A stretch of 64,000 bases of DNA from Agrococcus terreus (GCF_014645235.1 NZ_BMLM01000001.1:868001-932000); one strand, 5' to 3'. Numbered from the stretch's first letter, positions 7,479-16,724 are shown. Notes: generated by a model from the sequence alone, not told the origin. Numbers and translations: made by a program.

Positions 7479-8606
7479 GTGAGCGCGGGCGAGTCGGTCG
7501 CGCTCGAGTGCGCGTACTTCGACGCGTGGCGCTGCCGCTCGTGCACGCTGCTCGCCACGCCCTACGCGCGGCAGCTCGCGGCGAAGCAGGCGGAGGTGGA
7601 GGCGCGGCTGCCGGCGCTCGCGTGGGAGCCGCCGTTCGAGAGCGCGGCGGGCGGGTTCCGCAACAAGGCGAAGATGGCGGTCGCGGGGAGCCTCGCCGCC
7701 CCGACCCTCGGCATCCTCGCCGCCGACGGCACGGGCATCGACCTGCAGGCGTGCCCGCTGCACGAGCAGCCGATCCAGGACGCGATGCCGGTGCTCGAGG
7801 CGCTCGTCCGCGACGCGGCGCTCACGCCCTACGACGTGCCGAGCCGGCGCGGCGAGCTCAAGCACCTGCTCCTCACCGCCTCGCCCGACGGCGAGCTCGC
7901 GCTGCGCCTCGTCCTGCGCTCGAGCGAAGCGATCCCGCGCATCCGGAAGCGCCTCGACGCGCTGCTGGCCGCGCTGCCGCTCGCCTCCGTGTCGGTCAAC
8001 CTGCAGCCCGACCACAAGGCGGTGCTCGAGGGCGACGACGAGCTCGTGCTGCACGGCGGCACGCTCCGGATGCGCGTCAACCACGTGCCGCTGCGGCTCA
8101 AGCCCCGCAGCTTCTTCCAGACGAACACCGCGGTCGCGGCCGGGCTCTACCGGCAGGCGACGGCGTGGATCGACGACGTCGACCCCGCGAGCGCCCTCGA
8201 CCTGTACTGCGGCGTCGGCGGCTTCGCCCTGCACGCCGCCCGGCCCGGCCGCCGGGTCGCGGGCGTCGAGGTCGCCGCCGACGCGATCGACGCCGCGCGC
8301 GAGACGGCCGCGGAGCTGGGCGTCGACACCGCCTTCTCGGTGGGCGACGCGACCGCCGTCGACCTCGAGGGCGCCGGCGCTCCGGAGGTCGTCGTCGTCA
8401 ACCCGCCGCGGCGCGGCATCGGCCCGCTCGCCGAGCGGCTGGAAGACTCCGCCGCCCGCCACGTCGTCTACTCCAGCTGCAACCCGGTGACGCTCGCGAA
8501 GGACCTCGCCGCGATGCCGTCGCTCGCGCCCGTCCGCGGGCGGCTGTTCGACATGTTCCCGCACACCGGCCACGCCGAGGTGCTCGTGCTGCTCGAGCGC
8601 CGCTGA
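7479..8606 (+). CDS. rlmC: 23S rRNA (uracil-C5)-methyltransferase, RlmC type
   Basis: This 375-residue SAM-dependent enzyme has an N-terminal cysteine cluster (CAYFDAWRCRSC near residues 7-18, plus a Cys in LQACPLHEQ near 90) expected to hold a 4Fe-4S cluster. The SAM-binding loop is LDLYCGVGGFAL (about 241-252), the N-P-P-R substrate motif is VVNPPRRGIG (about 306-315), and the catalytic nucleophile is Cys334 in YSSCNPVTLA. RlmC methylates U747 of 23S rRNA in E. coli; the four-Cys spacing and lack of a TRAM domain fit RlmC better than RlmD. The GTG at 7479 has GGTGAGG 8 bases upstream. Confidence 0.88.
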   Translation: MSAGESVALECAYFDAWRCRSCTLLATPYARQLAAKQAEVEARLPALAWEPPFESAAGGFRNKAKMAVAGSLAAPTLGILAADGTGIDLQACPLHEQPIQDAMPVLEALVRDAALTPYDVPSRRGELKHLLLTASPDGELALRLVLRSSEAIPRIRKRLDALLAALPLASVSVNLQPDHKAVLEGDDELVLHGGTLRMRVNHVPLRLKPRSFFQTNTAVAAGLYRQATAWIDDVDPASALDLYCGVGGFALHAARPGRRVAGVEVAADAIDAARETAAELGVDTAFSVGDATAVDLEGAGAPEVVVVNPPRRGIGPLAERLEDSAARHVVYSSCNPVTLAKDLAAMPSLAPVRGRLFDMFPHTGHAEVLVLLERR

Positions 8607-8672
8607 CGGACGCGCCGCCGCACCGGACGCCCAGGCACCGGCCGTTCACCGGACGCGGATAGGTTCGCGGGC

Positions 8673-9980
8673 ATGGCACAGCTCGAGCGGCGCATCGGCG
8701 TGCCCGGCGCGATCGCGATCGGCCTCGGGGCCATGATCGGCGCCGGGCTCTTCTTCGTCTGGGCGCCCGCGTCCGCGACCGCGGGCGGGCTGCTGCCGCT
8801 CGCGCTCGTGCTCGCCGGCGCGGTCGCGGTGCTCAACGCGCTCTCCACCGCCCAGCTGGCCATGGAGCACCCCGTCTCGGGCGGCGCCTACGCGTACGGC
8901 CGCGCGGAGGCGGGGGAGCGGGTCGGCTTCGCCGCCGGCTGGATGTTCCTCACCGGCAAGACGGCCTCGGCCGCCGCGATCGCCGTCGTCGCCGGGCGCC
9001 ACCTGTGGCCGGAGCACGCGGTGCCGGTCGCGGTCGCGGCAGTCCTGGTGCTCGCGGCGCTGAACATGGCGGGCATCCGCGTGACCGCCTGGACCTCCGC
9101 CGGCATCGTCGCGGTCGTGCTCGTCGCGGTCGTCGCCGCGCTCGTCTGGTGGGCGGGCGGCGGCGCCGCGCACGAGGTCGGATGGATCGCGTACGCGCCG
9201 CTCGCGGCCGGCTCGACCGACGTCGCGTTCATCGGCGGGCAGCTGCCGGGCGTGCGCCCCTTCGACCTCCCGGTCCCCGAGGGCGCCCTCGCGGTCCTCC
9301 AGGCCGCGGGCCTGCTGTTCTTCGCCTTCGCCGGCTACGCGCGCATGGCGACGCTCGGCGAGGAGGTGCGCGATCCCCGCCGCACCCTCCCCATCGCGAT
9401 CGTCGCCGGCCTCGCCGTCGTGCTCGTGCTCTACGCGCTCGTCGCGTGGGCGACCTCCGACGCCCTCGGCGCCCTCCTGCCGATCTCGGGCACCCCCGTG
9501 GCCGACCTCGTCGCCGATCCCGTGCTGCGCGGCGCCGTGCTGGTCGCGGGCGGGCTCGCGTGCCTCGGGTCGCTCATGGGCATCCTCGCCGGCCTCAGCC
9601 GCACGAGCCTCGCCATGGCGCGCGAGGGCGACCTGCCGGGCCCGCTCTCGCGCATCGCCGCGCGCACTGCCACGCCGATCGTCGCCGAGGCGGCGGTCGC
9701 GGTCGTCGCCATCATCGGCGTGCTGCTGCTGCCGCCCGGCGGCCTCGTCGCCGTCTCGTCGACGTGCGTGCTGACGTACTACGCGATCGCGCACCTCTCG
9801 GCGATCCGGATGCGCGGGCACGGCCGTGCGGCGATGTGGCTGCCGCGCTGGCTGCCGGTCGCGGGCCTCGGCGCGTGCGCGCTGCTCGTCGTGACGCTGC
9901 CGTGGCCGGGCGTGCTCGCCGCGGCCGCGTGGCTCGCGCTCGGCCTCGGCGCGCGCGAGCTGCTGCGCCGCCGCCGCTGA
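8673..9980 (+). CDS. APC-superfamily amino acid permease
   Basis: This 435-residue integral membrane protein has about 12 transmembrane helices. The first helix has the APC unwound motif GLGAMIGAGLFFVWAP (about residues 17-32) that binds substrate carboxyl and amino groups. The sixth-helix region LLFFAFAGYARMATLGEE (about 213-230) matches the family pattern. It probably imports an amino acid or amine with a proton; the substrate cannot be read from sequence. A TAGGTT hexamer at 8660-8665 lies 7 bases before the ATG and there is no ribosome site, so the transcript is probably leaderless. It converges on dctA with a shared terminator. Confidence 0.85.
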   Translation: MAQLERRIGVPGAIAIGLGAMIGAGLFFVWAPASATAGGLLPLALVLAGAVAVLNALSTAQLAMEHPVSGGAYAYGRAEAGERVGFAAGWMFLTGKTASAAAIAVVAGRHLWPEHAVPVAVAAVLVLAALNMAGIRVTAWTSAGIVAVVLVAVVAALVWWAGGGAAHEVGWIAYAPLAAGSTDVAFIGGQLPGVRPFDLPVPEGALAVLQAAGLLFFAFAGYARMATLGEEVRDPRRTLPIAIVAGLAVVLVLYALVAWATSDALGALLPISGTPVADLVADPVLRGAVLVAGGLACLGSLMGILAGLSRTSLAMAREGDLPGPLSRIAARTATPIVAEAAVAVVAIIGVLLLPPGGLVAVSSTCVLTYYAIAHLSAIRMRGHGRAAMWLPRWLPVAGLGACALLVVTLPWPGVLAAAAWLALGLGARELLRRRR

Positions 9981-9984
9981 ACGG

Positions 9985-10023
9985 CGACGGGCCCGGGCCG
10001 CCGCAGCGGTCCCGGGCCCGTCG
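9985..10023. terminator. Bidirectional hairpin between APC permease and dctA
   Basis: CGACGGGCCCGGG (9985-9997) pairs perfectly with CCCGGGCCCGTCG (10011-10023). The intervening bases can extend the stem through CCGC/GCGG. It begins 5 bases after the permease stop and ends 11 bases before the dctA stop on the other strand. The position and 13 bp GC stem support a bidirectional terminator, typical of high-GC genomes without T-runs. Confidence 0.75.
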
Positions 10024-10034
10024 GCCGAGCGGCG

Positions 10035-11420
10035 TCAGCGGCGCTCGGCCTCCTCGAGCTCGCGACGGTCGTCGTCGCCGTCCACCGCATCCTCGGGCTG
10101 CGCGCCGTGGTCGTCGGCGAGCAGCGTCTGCTCGTCGAACGGGCGCTCGCCGGCGAGCACGCCGCGCACCTGGTCCATGTCGATCTGCTTCGTCCACGTG
10201 CCGATGAGCAGCGTCGCCACCGCGTTGCCGGTGAAGTTCGTGAGCGCGCGCGCCTCCGACATGAAGCGGTCGATGCCCACGATGACGCCCACGCCGTCGA
10301 CGAGGTCGGGGCGGTACGTCTGCAGGCCGCCCGCGAGGGTCGCGAGGCCGGCGCCCGTGACGCCCGCGGCGCCCTTCGAGGCGATGATCATGAAGACGAG
10401 CAGGCCGATCTGCTCCGGGATCGACATGGGCATGCCCATCGCGGTCGAGATGAACAGCGACGCCATCGTCAGGTAGATCGCGGTGCCGTCGAGGTTGAAC
10501 GAGTAGCCGGTGGGCACCGTGATGCCGACGACCGGCTTCGAGACGCCCGCGTGCTCCATCTTGGCGATGAGGCGGGGGAGGGCGGACTCCGACGACGAGG
10601 TGCCGACGATGAGCAGGTACTCGCGGCCCAGGTACTGCATGAGGCGGAAGATGTTCACGCCCGTGACGACCTTCAGCAGCGTGCCGAGCACGACCACGAT
10701 GAAGACGATGCAGGTGAGGTAGAAGCCCACCATGAGCGTCGCGAGGGCGACGACCGCGCCCCAGCCGGTCGAGCCGACGACGCCGGCGATGGCGCCGAAC
10801 GCGCCGATCGGGGCGACCCAGAGGATCATGCCGAGCACGCGGAAGACGAGCGCCTGGAGGTGCTTCACGACGCCCAGGATCGGCGCGCCGCGCTTGCCCA
10901 TCGCCTGCACCGCGAAGCCGACGAGCAGGGCGACGAAGAGCGTCTGCAGCACCGACTCGCCCGTGAGCGGCGAGAAGAGGGTGGTGGGGATGATGCCGAG
11001 CAGGAAGTCGGTGGTGGACTCCGCCTCGCCCGTGGCCTCGTAGGACGCGTCGCCGATGTTCAGGCCCTCGCCCGGGTGGACGAAGTTGCCGACGACGAGG
11101 CCGATCGCGAGCGCGAACGTCGACATCGCGAGGAAGTAGATGAGGGCGAGGCCGCCGACCTTGCCGACCGTCGCCGCCTTGGCGATCGAGCCGATGCCGA
11201 CGACGATCGTGCAGAAGATGACCGGCGCGATCATCATCTTGATGAGCGCCACGAAGCCCTTGCCGATGGGGGCGAGGCTCTCGCCGACCTCGGGCGCCGC
11301 GAGCCCGACGACGATGCCGAGGACGACGGCGATGATGACCGAGATGTACAGCCAGTGCGTCTTGTCGATGCGACGGAGGCGGCCGAGCCGGGATCCGTCG
11401 GTGCTGGGCGTCGTTGCCAT
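10035..11420 (-). CDS. dctA: C4-dicarboxylate:cation symporter, DctA type
   Basis: This 461-residue protein belongs to the DAACS (EAAT) family. It carries the serine-rich re-entrant loop VGTSSSESALPRLI (about residues 268-281), the TM7 signature SFNLDGTAIYL (about 305-315), and the TM8 region with LTNFTGNAVATLLIGTW (about 396-412). The family couples uptake of succinate, fumarate, malate or aspartate/glutamate to protons or sodium. The C-terminal 40 residues are acidic and cytoplasmic. The ATG at 11418-11420 has AAGGAG upstream. A CitA/DcuS-type sensor kinase gene is divergent, which favours C4-dicarboxylates or citrate over amino acids as the inducing substrate. Confidence 0.9.
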   Translation of the reverse strand: MATTPSTDGSRLGRLRRIDKTHWLYISVIIAVVLGIVVGLAAPEVGESLAPIGKGFVALIKMMIAPVIFCTIVVGIGSIAKAATVGKVGGLALIYFLAMSTFALAIGLVVGNFVHPGEGLNIGDASYEATGEAESTTDFLLGIIPTTLFSPLTGESVLQTLFVALLVGFAVQAMGKRGAPILGVVKHLQALVFRVLGMILWVAPIGAFGAIAGVVGSTGWGAVVALATLMVGFYLTCIVFIVVVLGTLLKVVTGVNIFRLMQYLGREYLLIVGTSSSESALPRLIAKMEHAGVSKPVVGITVPTGYSFNLDGTAIYLTMASLFISTAMGMPMSIPEQIGLLVFMIIASKGAAGVTGAGLATLAGGLQTYRPDLVDGVGVIVGIDRFMSEARALTNFTGNAVATLLIGTWTKQIDMDQVRGVLAGERPFDEQTLLADDHGAQPEDAVDGDDDRRELEEAERR

Positions 11421-11548
11421 GCTGTGCTCCTTGCATCGGGCGCCGCACCTGCGCGGCGCTTCCGGTGAGCCAGCATGCGCGCGGGCCGAGCCGCGGCCCG
11501 CCTTTCGTGCATAGTGTTCATGGTCCGTGAGCGGGAGGGGGACTGCCG
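11421..11548. promoter_or_regulatory. Divergent control region dctA / citAB
   Basis: This 128-base region contains GCGCCGC-ACCTGC-GCGGCGC (11440-11459) and GCGGGCC-GAGCCGC-GGCCCGC (11481-11501), both perfect inverted repeats. A relatively A/T-rich stretch (11503-11521, around TTTCGTGCATAGTGTTCA) follows on the kinase side. Such a stretch is where CitB/DcuR-type regulators and polymerase usually bind. The two palindromes are candidate operators or could be hairpins in the dctA leader. Confidence 0.4.
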
Positions 11549-13201
11549 ATGCGTCGCTGGTGGCGGTCCGCGAGCATCGCCACGCGCGTGTTCGTGCAGA
11601 CGGCGGCGATGCTCGTCGTCGCCGCGATCGGCGCGTTCGCGCTGCTCGCCCTCGACGCCCAGCACGCGCAGGAGCGCGAGGCGGCGGTCGCGAGCCGCGA
11701 GCTCGCGCAGGCGATGGCGGCGACGCCCACGATCCAGCAGGCCACGGCGACGGCGGCCGCGCGCTACGACGAGCACCCCGAGGCGGCGGTGGACGGCGCG
11801 TCGGAGGCGATGCAGGCCTACGTCGAGGCGGTGCGCGAGGCGACACGCCTCGACTTCGTCACCGTCATGCATCCGGACGGCACGCGCTACACGCATCCCG
11901 ACCCCGCGCAGATCGGCCGCACCTTCCTCGGCACGACGGCGCCGGCGCTCGCCGGCGCGACCTTCACGGAGGTGTTCGAGGGCACGCTCGGGCCGTCGGT
12001 GCGGGCCGTGACGCCCGTGACCGTCGACGGGCGGATCGTGGCGCTCGTCGCCGCGGGCGTCACGATCGAGCGGGTCGGCGGGCTCGTGGTGGAGCGGTTG
12101 CTCGTCGTGGGCGCGCTGCTCGTGGCCGCGCTCGTCGTCTCCGCCTTCGGCGCCTGGCTGCTGGCGCGGCGGCTCGACCGCGCGACCGGCGGGCGCCGAC
12201 CCGAGGAGCTCGCGCGCCTCTTCGCCGCCCACGAGGCGGCCCTCCACTCCGTCGACGACGGGCTCGTGCTCGTCGAGGACGGCAGCGTCGTGCTCGCGAA
12301 CGACCGCGCCCGGGCGCTGCTCGGCATCGAGGCGGCGCGCCTGCCGCTGCCGGCGGACGCGCCGCTGCCGCGGGAGGTGCGGCGCGTGCTCGACGGGGAG
12401 GGCCAGGTGCGCGTGCAGGGGCGCTGGCTGGTCGTCGAGCGGCACCGGGCGGGGGCCGGCACGGCGACCGGCACGTCGTCCGGCACGACCACGCTGACGA
12501 TCCGCGACCGCACCGAGCTGCAGCGGATGACGGGCGAGCTCGACGCCGTGCGCACGCTCGCCGCGGCGCTCCGCGCCCAGACGCACGAGTTCGGCAACCG
12601 GATGCACACGGTCGCGACGCTCATCGAGCTCGACCAGCCGCGGCAGGCGCTCGAGGTGGCGACGGCGGGCCGCGACCTGGGGCAGCGCCTCGCCGACCGC
12701 GTCGTCGGCGACGACGAGGAGCCGGTGATCGCCGCGCTGCTGCTCGGCAAGGCCGCGGAGGCGCACGAGCGCGGCGTCGAGATGCACGTCGAGACGCACC
12801 TCGAGCCCGGCACGCACGGCATCGACCCGGTCGACTTCGTCACCGTGCTCGGCAACCTCGTCGACAACGCGATCGACGCCGCGGCGGAGCGCGCGAACGC
12901 GGTGCTCGCGACCGGCGGCGACGCGGCGGCGTGGGTCGAGGTGTACCTCGACGAGGACGACGGCCACATCGTGCTGCAGGTGAGCGACAGCGGCGCCGGC
13001 GTGCCGGCGGCGCAGCGCGACGCCGCGTTTGGCGCCGGCTGGTCGACGAAGCCCGCCGGTCCGCACGGTCGCGGCTTCGGGCTCAGCATCGTGCGCGAGA
13101 CCGTCGACCGCCTCGGCGGCTCGGTGGAGCTCGGGCAGGCGGAGCGGGGCGGCGGCGCCGCCGTCACCGTGCAGCTGCCGAGACCGGGTGGCGCGTCGTG
13201 A
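11549..13201 (+). CDS. CitA/DcuS-family sensor histidine kinase
   Basis: This 550-residue kinase has a membrane helix at about residues 12-36 and an extracytoplasmic sensor of about 150 residues containing the cache/PDC-like run DFVTVMHPDGTRYTHPDP. A second helix follows at about 187-209, then a degenerate PAS domain (about 230-330). The dimerisation/phospho-acceptor box RAQTHEFGNRMH places the phosphorylated His at 346, the form typical of citrate and C4-dicarboxylate sensors. The ATPase domain has LGNLVDNAIDAA (N box), VSDSGAGVP (G1) and GRGFGLSIV (G2). Its response regulator overlaps by 4 bases, and dctA is divergent. Probably senses external di- or tricarboxylate and activates dctA. Confidence 0.88.
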   Translation: MRRWWRSASIATRVFVQTAAMLVVAAIGAFALLALDAQHAQEREAAVASRELAQAMAATPTIQQATATAAARYDEHPEAAVDGASEAMQAYVEAVREATRLDFVTVMHPDGTRYTHPDPAQIGRTFLGTTAPALAGATFTEVFEGTLGPSVRAVTPVTVDGRIVALVAAGVTIERVGGLVVERLLVVGALLVAALVVSAFGAWLLARRLDRATGGRRPEELARLFAAHEAALHSVDDGLVLVEDGSVVLANDRARALLGIEAARLPLPADAPLPREVRRVLDGEGQVRVQGRWLVVERHRAGAGTATGTSSGTTTLTIRDRTELQRMTGELDAVRTLAAALRAQTHEFGNRMHTVATLIELDQPRQALEVATAGRDLGQRLADRVVGDDEEPVIAALLLGKAAEAHERGVEMHVETHLEPGTHGIDPVDFVTVLGNLVDNAIDAAAERANAVLATGGDAAAWVEVYLDEDDGHIVLQVSDSGAGVPAAQRDAAFGAGWSTKPAGPHGRGFGLSIVRETVDRLGGSVELGQAERGGGAAVTVQLPRPGGAS

Positions 13202-13881
13202 TCCGGGTGCTCATCGTCGAGGACGAGCGCGGCACGGCCGCGGCCCACGTGGCCTACGTGCAGCGCTGCGACGGCTTCGAGGTGGCGGCGGTCGCGCACT
13301 CGGCGGCGGCGGCGCTGCAGGCGATGCGGGAGGCGGCGGCGAAGGGCGCGCCGATGCAGCTCGTGCTGCTCGACATGCAGCTGCCCGACGGGCACGGCCT
13401 CGACGTGTGCCGGCGGATGCGCGCCGAGGGCCACCTCGTCGACGTCATCGCCGTCACCGCCGAGCGCGGCCTCGAGACGGTGCGCGACGCGATCGCGGTC
13501 GGCGTCGTGCAGTACCTCATCAAGCCGTTCGCGTTCTCGGCGCTCGCGGAGCGGCTGCAGCGGTACCGCGACTACCGAGAGCGGGTCGACGGCGAGGGCC
13601 GGCTCACGCAGCAGGAGGTCGACCAGGCGATCGCGGCGCTGCGCACCACGAACGCGCCGGGGCTCGCGAAGGGGCTCTCCGCCGACACGCTCGACGCGGT
13701 GGCGGCGCTGCTCGCCGACGGCGTCGCGCGCTCGGCGGCGGAGGTCGCGGGCGAGGTGGGGCTCTCGCGCGTCACCGCGCGGCGCTACCTCGAGCACCTC
13801 GCCGCGACGGGCGACGTGGAGCGCAGCCCGCGCTACGGCGCGCGAGGGCGGCCCGAGCTCGAGTACTCGCGGCTCGCGTAG
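13198..13881 (+). CDS. CitB/DcuR-family response regulator
   Basis: This 227-residue protein has an N-terminal receiver domain (acidic pair in LIVEDERG near residues 5-9, phospho-acceptor Asp59 in VLLDMQLPDGHG, Thr in VIAVTAERG, Lys in YLIKPF). The C-terminal half has a winged HTH of the CitB type (AEVAGEVGLSRVTARRYLEH, about 180-199). The GTG at 13198 overlaps the kinase stop as GTGA, so the pair is translationally coupled. It is expected to bind the dctA-citA intergenic region. There is no promoter between the two genes. Confidence 0.87.
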   Translation: MIRVLIVEDERGTAAAHVAYVQRCDGFEVAAVAHSAAAALQAMREAAAKGAPMQLVLLDMQLPDGHGLDVCRRMRAEGHLVDVIAVTAERGLETVRDAIAVGVVQYLIKPFAFSALAERLQRYRDYRERVDGEGRLTQQEVDQAIAALRTTNAPGLAKGLSADTLDAVAALLADGVARSAAEVAGEVGLSRVTARRYLEHLAATGDVERSPRYGARGRPELEYSRLA

Positions 13882-13934
13882 GAGCCCGACACCCGCACCC
13901 GGTACCGTGGCCCGCTCCGACCGGAAGGAGCCGC

Positions 13935-15005
13935 ATGCCCGTCCTCGACCTCCTCGCACTCGCCGGCATCGCCGTCGGCGTCTCGCTCGTCGTCGCCGCG
14001 ATCGCGAGCCTCGCGCTGCTCGCGGGCGCGTTCGCCGCCACCCGCTCGCGCGCCCGCATCGCCGAGGTGCGCAAGCCCCTGCGCTGGCCCGTCGCGGCGC
14101 TCGCGTTCGTGATCGCGCTCTCGGTCTCGACGGGTGCGACGGGGCTGCAGGCCGGGCTCGGCGGCGGCGGTCCGGTGCTCGCGCAGCTGCTCGTGATCGC
14201 GGGCATCGCCGCGGGCGCGTGGCTGCTCGTGCGGCTGCTGGGCGTCGCGAGCGACGCGGTGCTGCACCGCTTCTCGGCCGCCGACCACGGGCGCCGGGCC
14301 CGCAAGGTCGCGACGCAGGTGGGCATCCTGCGGCGCGTGCTCGCGGTGGTCGTGGTCGTGGTCGCGTTCGGCGCGGCGCTGTTCACGTTCGAGGCGGCGC
14401 GCGTCGCGGGCACGAGCCTGCTCGCCTCCGCGGGCCTCGCCTCCCTCGTCGCGGGCCTCGCGGCGCAGTCGCTGCTCGGCAACGTCTTCGCCGGCATCCA
14501 GCTCGTCGCCTCCGACGCCATCCGCGTCGACGACGTCGTCGTGGTCGAGGGGGAGTGGGGCACGATCGAGGAGATCACCCTCACCTACGTGGTCGTGCGC
14601 ATCTGGGACGACCGCCGGCTCGTGCTGCCGTCGACGTACTTCACGACGACGCCCTTCGAGAACTGGACGCGCACGACGAGCGAGGTCATGGGCGCGGTCG
14701 AGCTCGACGTCGACTGGACGGTGCCGGTGGAGGCGATGCGCGAGGAGCTCGCGCGCATCCTCGACGGCCACCCGCAGTGGGACGGCCGCGACAGCGCCCT
14801 GCAGGTGACGGGCGCCGTGGGCGGCTCGGTGCGGGTCCGCGTGCTCGTGACGGCCGAGGACGGCGGCGCGCTCGCCGGCCTCCAGCACGACGTGCGCGAG
14901 CGGCTCGTGGCCTGGCTGCGCGAGCAGCACCCCGACGCGATGCCGCGGCAGCGGCTCGCGGTCGCCGAGGCCGGGCCCGAGGCGGTGCGCGAGGTCGCCG
15001 GCTAG
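13935..15005 (+). CDS. MscS-family mechanosensitive ion channel
   Basis: This 356-residue membrane protein has four hydrophobic segments before the pore helix (about residues 5-32, 50-70, 78-100 and 132-155). The pore-lining stretch SAGLASLVAGLAAQSLLGNV (about 166-185) has the Gly/Ala packing pattern of MscS TM3. The following beta domain (DAIRVDDVVVVEGEWGTIEEI) and the alpha/beta C-terminal domain are typical. The family opens on membrane tension to release osmolytes. The ATG at 13935 has GGAAGGAG upstream. Its TAG stop overlaps the stop of the convergent lrp gene inside a CTAG. Confidence 0.88.
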   Translation: MPVLDLLALAGIAVGVSLVVAAIASLALLAGAFAATRSRARIAEVRKPLRWPVAALAFVIALSVSTGATGLQAGLGGGGPVLAQLLVIAGIAAGAWLLVRLLGVASDAVLHRFSAADHGRRARKVATQVGILRRVLAVVVVVVAFGAALFTFEAARVAGTSLLASAGLASLVAGLAAQSLLGNVFAGIQLVASDAIRVDDVVVVEGEWGTIEEITLTYVVVRIWDDRRLVLPSTYFTTTPFENWTRTTSEVMGAVELDVDWTVPVEAMREELARILDGHPQWDGRDSALQVTGAVGGSVRVRVLVTAEDGGALAGLQHDVRERLVAWLREQHPDAMPRQRLAVAEAGPEAVREVAG

Positions 15006-15508
15006 GAGAACGCGGCGGTCGAGACGTTGCGGCGGTACTCGAAGACGATGCTCGTGCGGGTGGACGCGACGGTCGCGTCGGCCGAGAGGTGGTCGACGAC
15101 GAAGCGGCGCAGTCCCGTGGAGTCCGGCACCGCCACGTGCACGATGAAGTCGTCGTTGCCGCCGAGGAAGAAGAGCTGGCTCACCTCGGGCAGCGCGCGG
15201 ACCCGCTCGGCGAAGTCGGGGATGGTGGCGCGGGCGCCGGCGCGGAGCGTCACGTGCACGAGCGCCTGCAGGCCGCGGCCGAGGCGCTCCTGCCGCACGA
15301 CCGCCTCGTAGCCGGCGATCACGCCGCGCTCCTCGAGCCGCCGCACCCGCGCGTGGGCGGTCGACTCGGCGATGCCGGCCGCGCGGGCGAGCTCGCGGTT
15401 CGTCGTGCGGGCGTCGCGCCGCAGCATCCCGAGCAGGTCGTGGTCGACCTCGTCGAGCCCGTCGTCGGGCTGCGAAGGCTTCGGCTCGGAGGGCGGTGCG
15501 GGACTCAT
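15002..15508 (-). CDS. Lrp/AsnC-family regulator, probable AldR-type regulator of ald
   Basis: This 168-residue protein has an AsnC-type HTH (HDLLGMLRRDARTTNRELA, then GIAESTAHARVRRLEERGVI; about residues 23-62). A C-terminal RAM/ACT effector domain (about 85-155) carries VPDSTGLRRFV. Lrp/AsnC proteins form octamers that respond to amino acids. It is transcribed divergently from alanine dehydrogenase, the arrangement of mycobacterial aldR-ald, where AldR controls ald in response to alanine. By that parallel it probably regulates ald here. The ATG at 15506-15508 is supported by GGAAAG upstream. The stop overlaps that of the mscS-like gene by three bases. Confidence 0.87.
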   Translation of the reverse strand: MSPAPPSEPKPSQPDDGLDEVDHDLLGMLRRDARTTNRELARAAGIAESTAHARVRRLEERGVIAGYEAVVRQERLGRGLQALVHVTLRAGARATIPDFAERVRALPEVSQLFFLGGNDDFIVHVAVPDSTGLRRFVVDHLSADATVASTRTSIVFEYRRNVSTAAFS

Positions 15509-15516
15509 GCCTGCAT

Positions 15517-15593
15517 CTTTCCATCGAAAGGGGCGGCTTCGCCACGGATGCTTCGGCAGATCGTGCGGATCGCCGGATCGTCTCCCATGATCG
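15517..15593. promoter_or_regulatory. Candidate Lrp operators between lrp and ald
   Basis: The perfect palindrome CTTTC-CATC-GAAAG spans 15517-15530, close to the lrp start. Nearer ald, the pentamer GATCG occurs four times at 15559, 15568, 15576 and 15589. Multiple spaced half-sites suit an octameric Lrp-type protein that wraps DNA. No operator consensus is proven here, so the assignment is inference from position. Confidence 0.35.
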
Positions 15594-15623
15594 TTCCGAC
15601 CCCCGACGACGAGAGGCCGAGCA

Positions 15624-16724
15624 ATGCGCATCGCCATCCCCACCGAGATCAAGACGCACGAGCAGCGCGTCGCCATCACGCCCGCCGGCGTCGACGCGCT
15701 CGTGCAGCGCGGCCACGAGGTGTGGGTGCAGGCCGGCGCGGGCCTCGGCTCGCGCATCAGCGACGAGGACTACGTCGCCGCGGGCGCGCGCATCGCCGCC
15801 GACGCCGCGGAGGCGTGGGCGAAGGGCGACCTGCTGCTCAAGGTCAAGGAGCCCGTCGGGCCCGAGCTCGGCCTCATGCGCGACGGCCAGGTGGTCTTCA
15901 CGTACCTGCACCTCGCGGCCGCGCCCGAGACCGCCCGCGCCCTCATCGACTCCGGCGCCACCGGCATCGCCTACGAGACGGTGCAGCTCGCCGACCGCTC
16001 GCTGCCGCTCCTCGCCCCGATGAGCGAGGTCGCGGGCCGCCTCTCGATCGCGATGGGCGCCTACCACCTGCTCGGCCCGGCCGGCGGCCGCGGCACCCTG
16101 CTCGGCGGCGTGCCCGGCACGCGCCGCGCCAAGGTCGTCGTGCTCGGCGGCGGCGTCGCGGGCGAGCACGCCGCGCGCAACGCCGTGGGCCTCGGCGCCG
16201 ACGTCACCGTCATCGACCTCTCGATCCCGCGCCTGCGCCAGCTCGAGGCGCTGTTCGGCAACAGCATCCAGACGCGCCACTCGTCGCGCCTCGAGATCGC
16301 CGAGCAGCTCGCCGACGCCGACCTCGTCATCGGCTCGGTGCTCATCCCCGGCGCCGCGGCGCCGAAGCTCGTCACCGACGAGATGGTCGCCGGGATGCGC
16401 CCGGGCGCCGTGCTCGTCGACATCGCGATCGACCAGGGCGGCTGCTTCGAGGGCTCGCGCGCCACGACGCACGACGACCCCACGTTCCGCGTGCACGACG
16501 CCCTCTACTACTGCGTCGCGAACATGCCCGGCGCCGTCCCCGAGACGTCGACGCGCGCGCTGACGAACGCGACCATGCCGTACGTGCTGAAGATCGCCGA
16601 CCTGGGCGCCGAGGCGGCCATGGAGGCCGACCCCGCGCTCGCGAAGGGCCTCAACGTGCGCGCCGGCCGCGTCACGAACGCGGGCGTCGCCGCCGCGCTT
16701 GGCCTGGAGCTCGCGAGCGCCTGA
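15624..16724 (+). CDS. ald: Alanine dehydrogenase
   Basis: This 366-residue enzyme interconverts L-alanine with pyruvate, ammonia and NADH. The substrate-binding and catalytic residues are in place: Lys75 in LLKVKEP and His96 in TYLHLAA, at the same numbers as in the Mycobacterium tuberculosis enzyme. The Rossmann motif [16 protein letters not shown] (about residues 170-185) and [12 protein letters not shown] near 262-273 also match. It supports growth on alanine and NADH balance at low oxygen. An Lrp/AsnC gene is divergent upstream, and a strong terminator follows. Confidence 0.96.
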   Translation: MRIAIPTEIKTHEQRVAITPAGVDALVQRGHEVWVQAGAGLGSRISDEDYVAAGARIAADAAEAWAKGDLLLKVKEPVGPELGLMRDGQVVFTYLHLAAAPETARALIDSGATGIAYETVQLADRSLPLLAPMSEVAGRLSIAMGAYHLLGPAGGRGTLLGGVPGTRRAKVVVLGGGVAGEHAARNAVGLGADVTVIDLSIPRLRQLEALFGNSIQTRHSSRLEIAEQLADADLVIGSVLIPGAAAPKLVTDEMVAGMRPGAVLVDIAIDQGGCFEGSRATTHDDPTFRVHDALYYCVANMPGAVPETSTRALTNATMPYVLKIADLGAEAAMEADPALAKGLNVRAGRVTNAGVAAALGLELASA

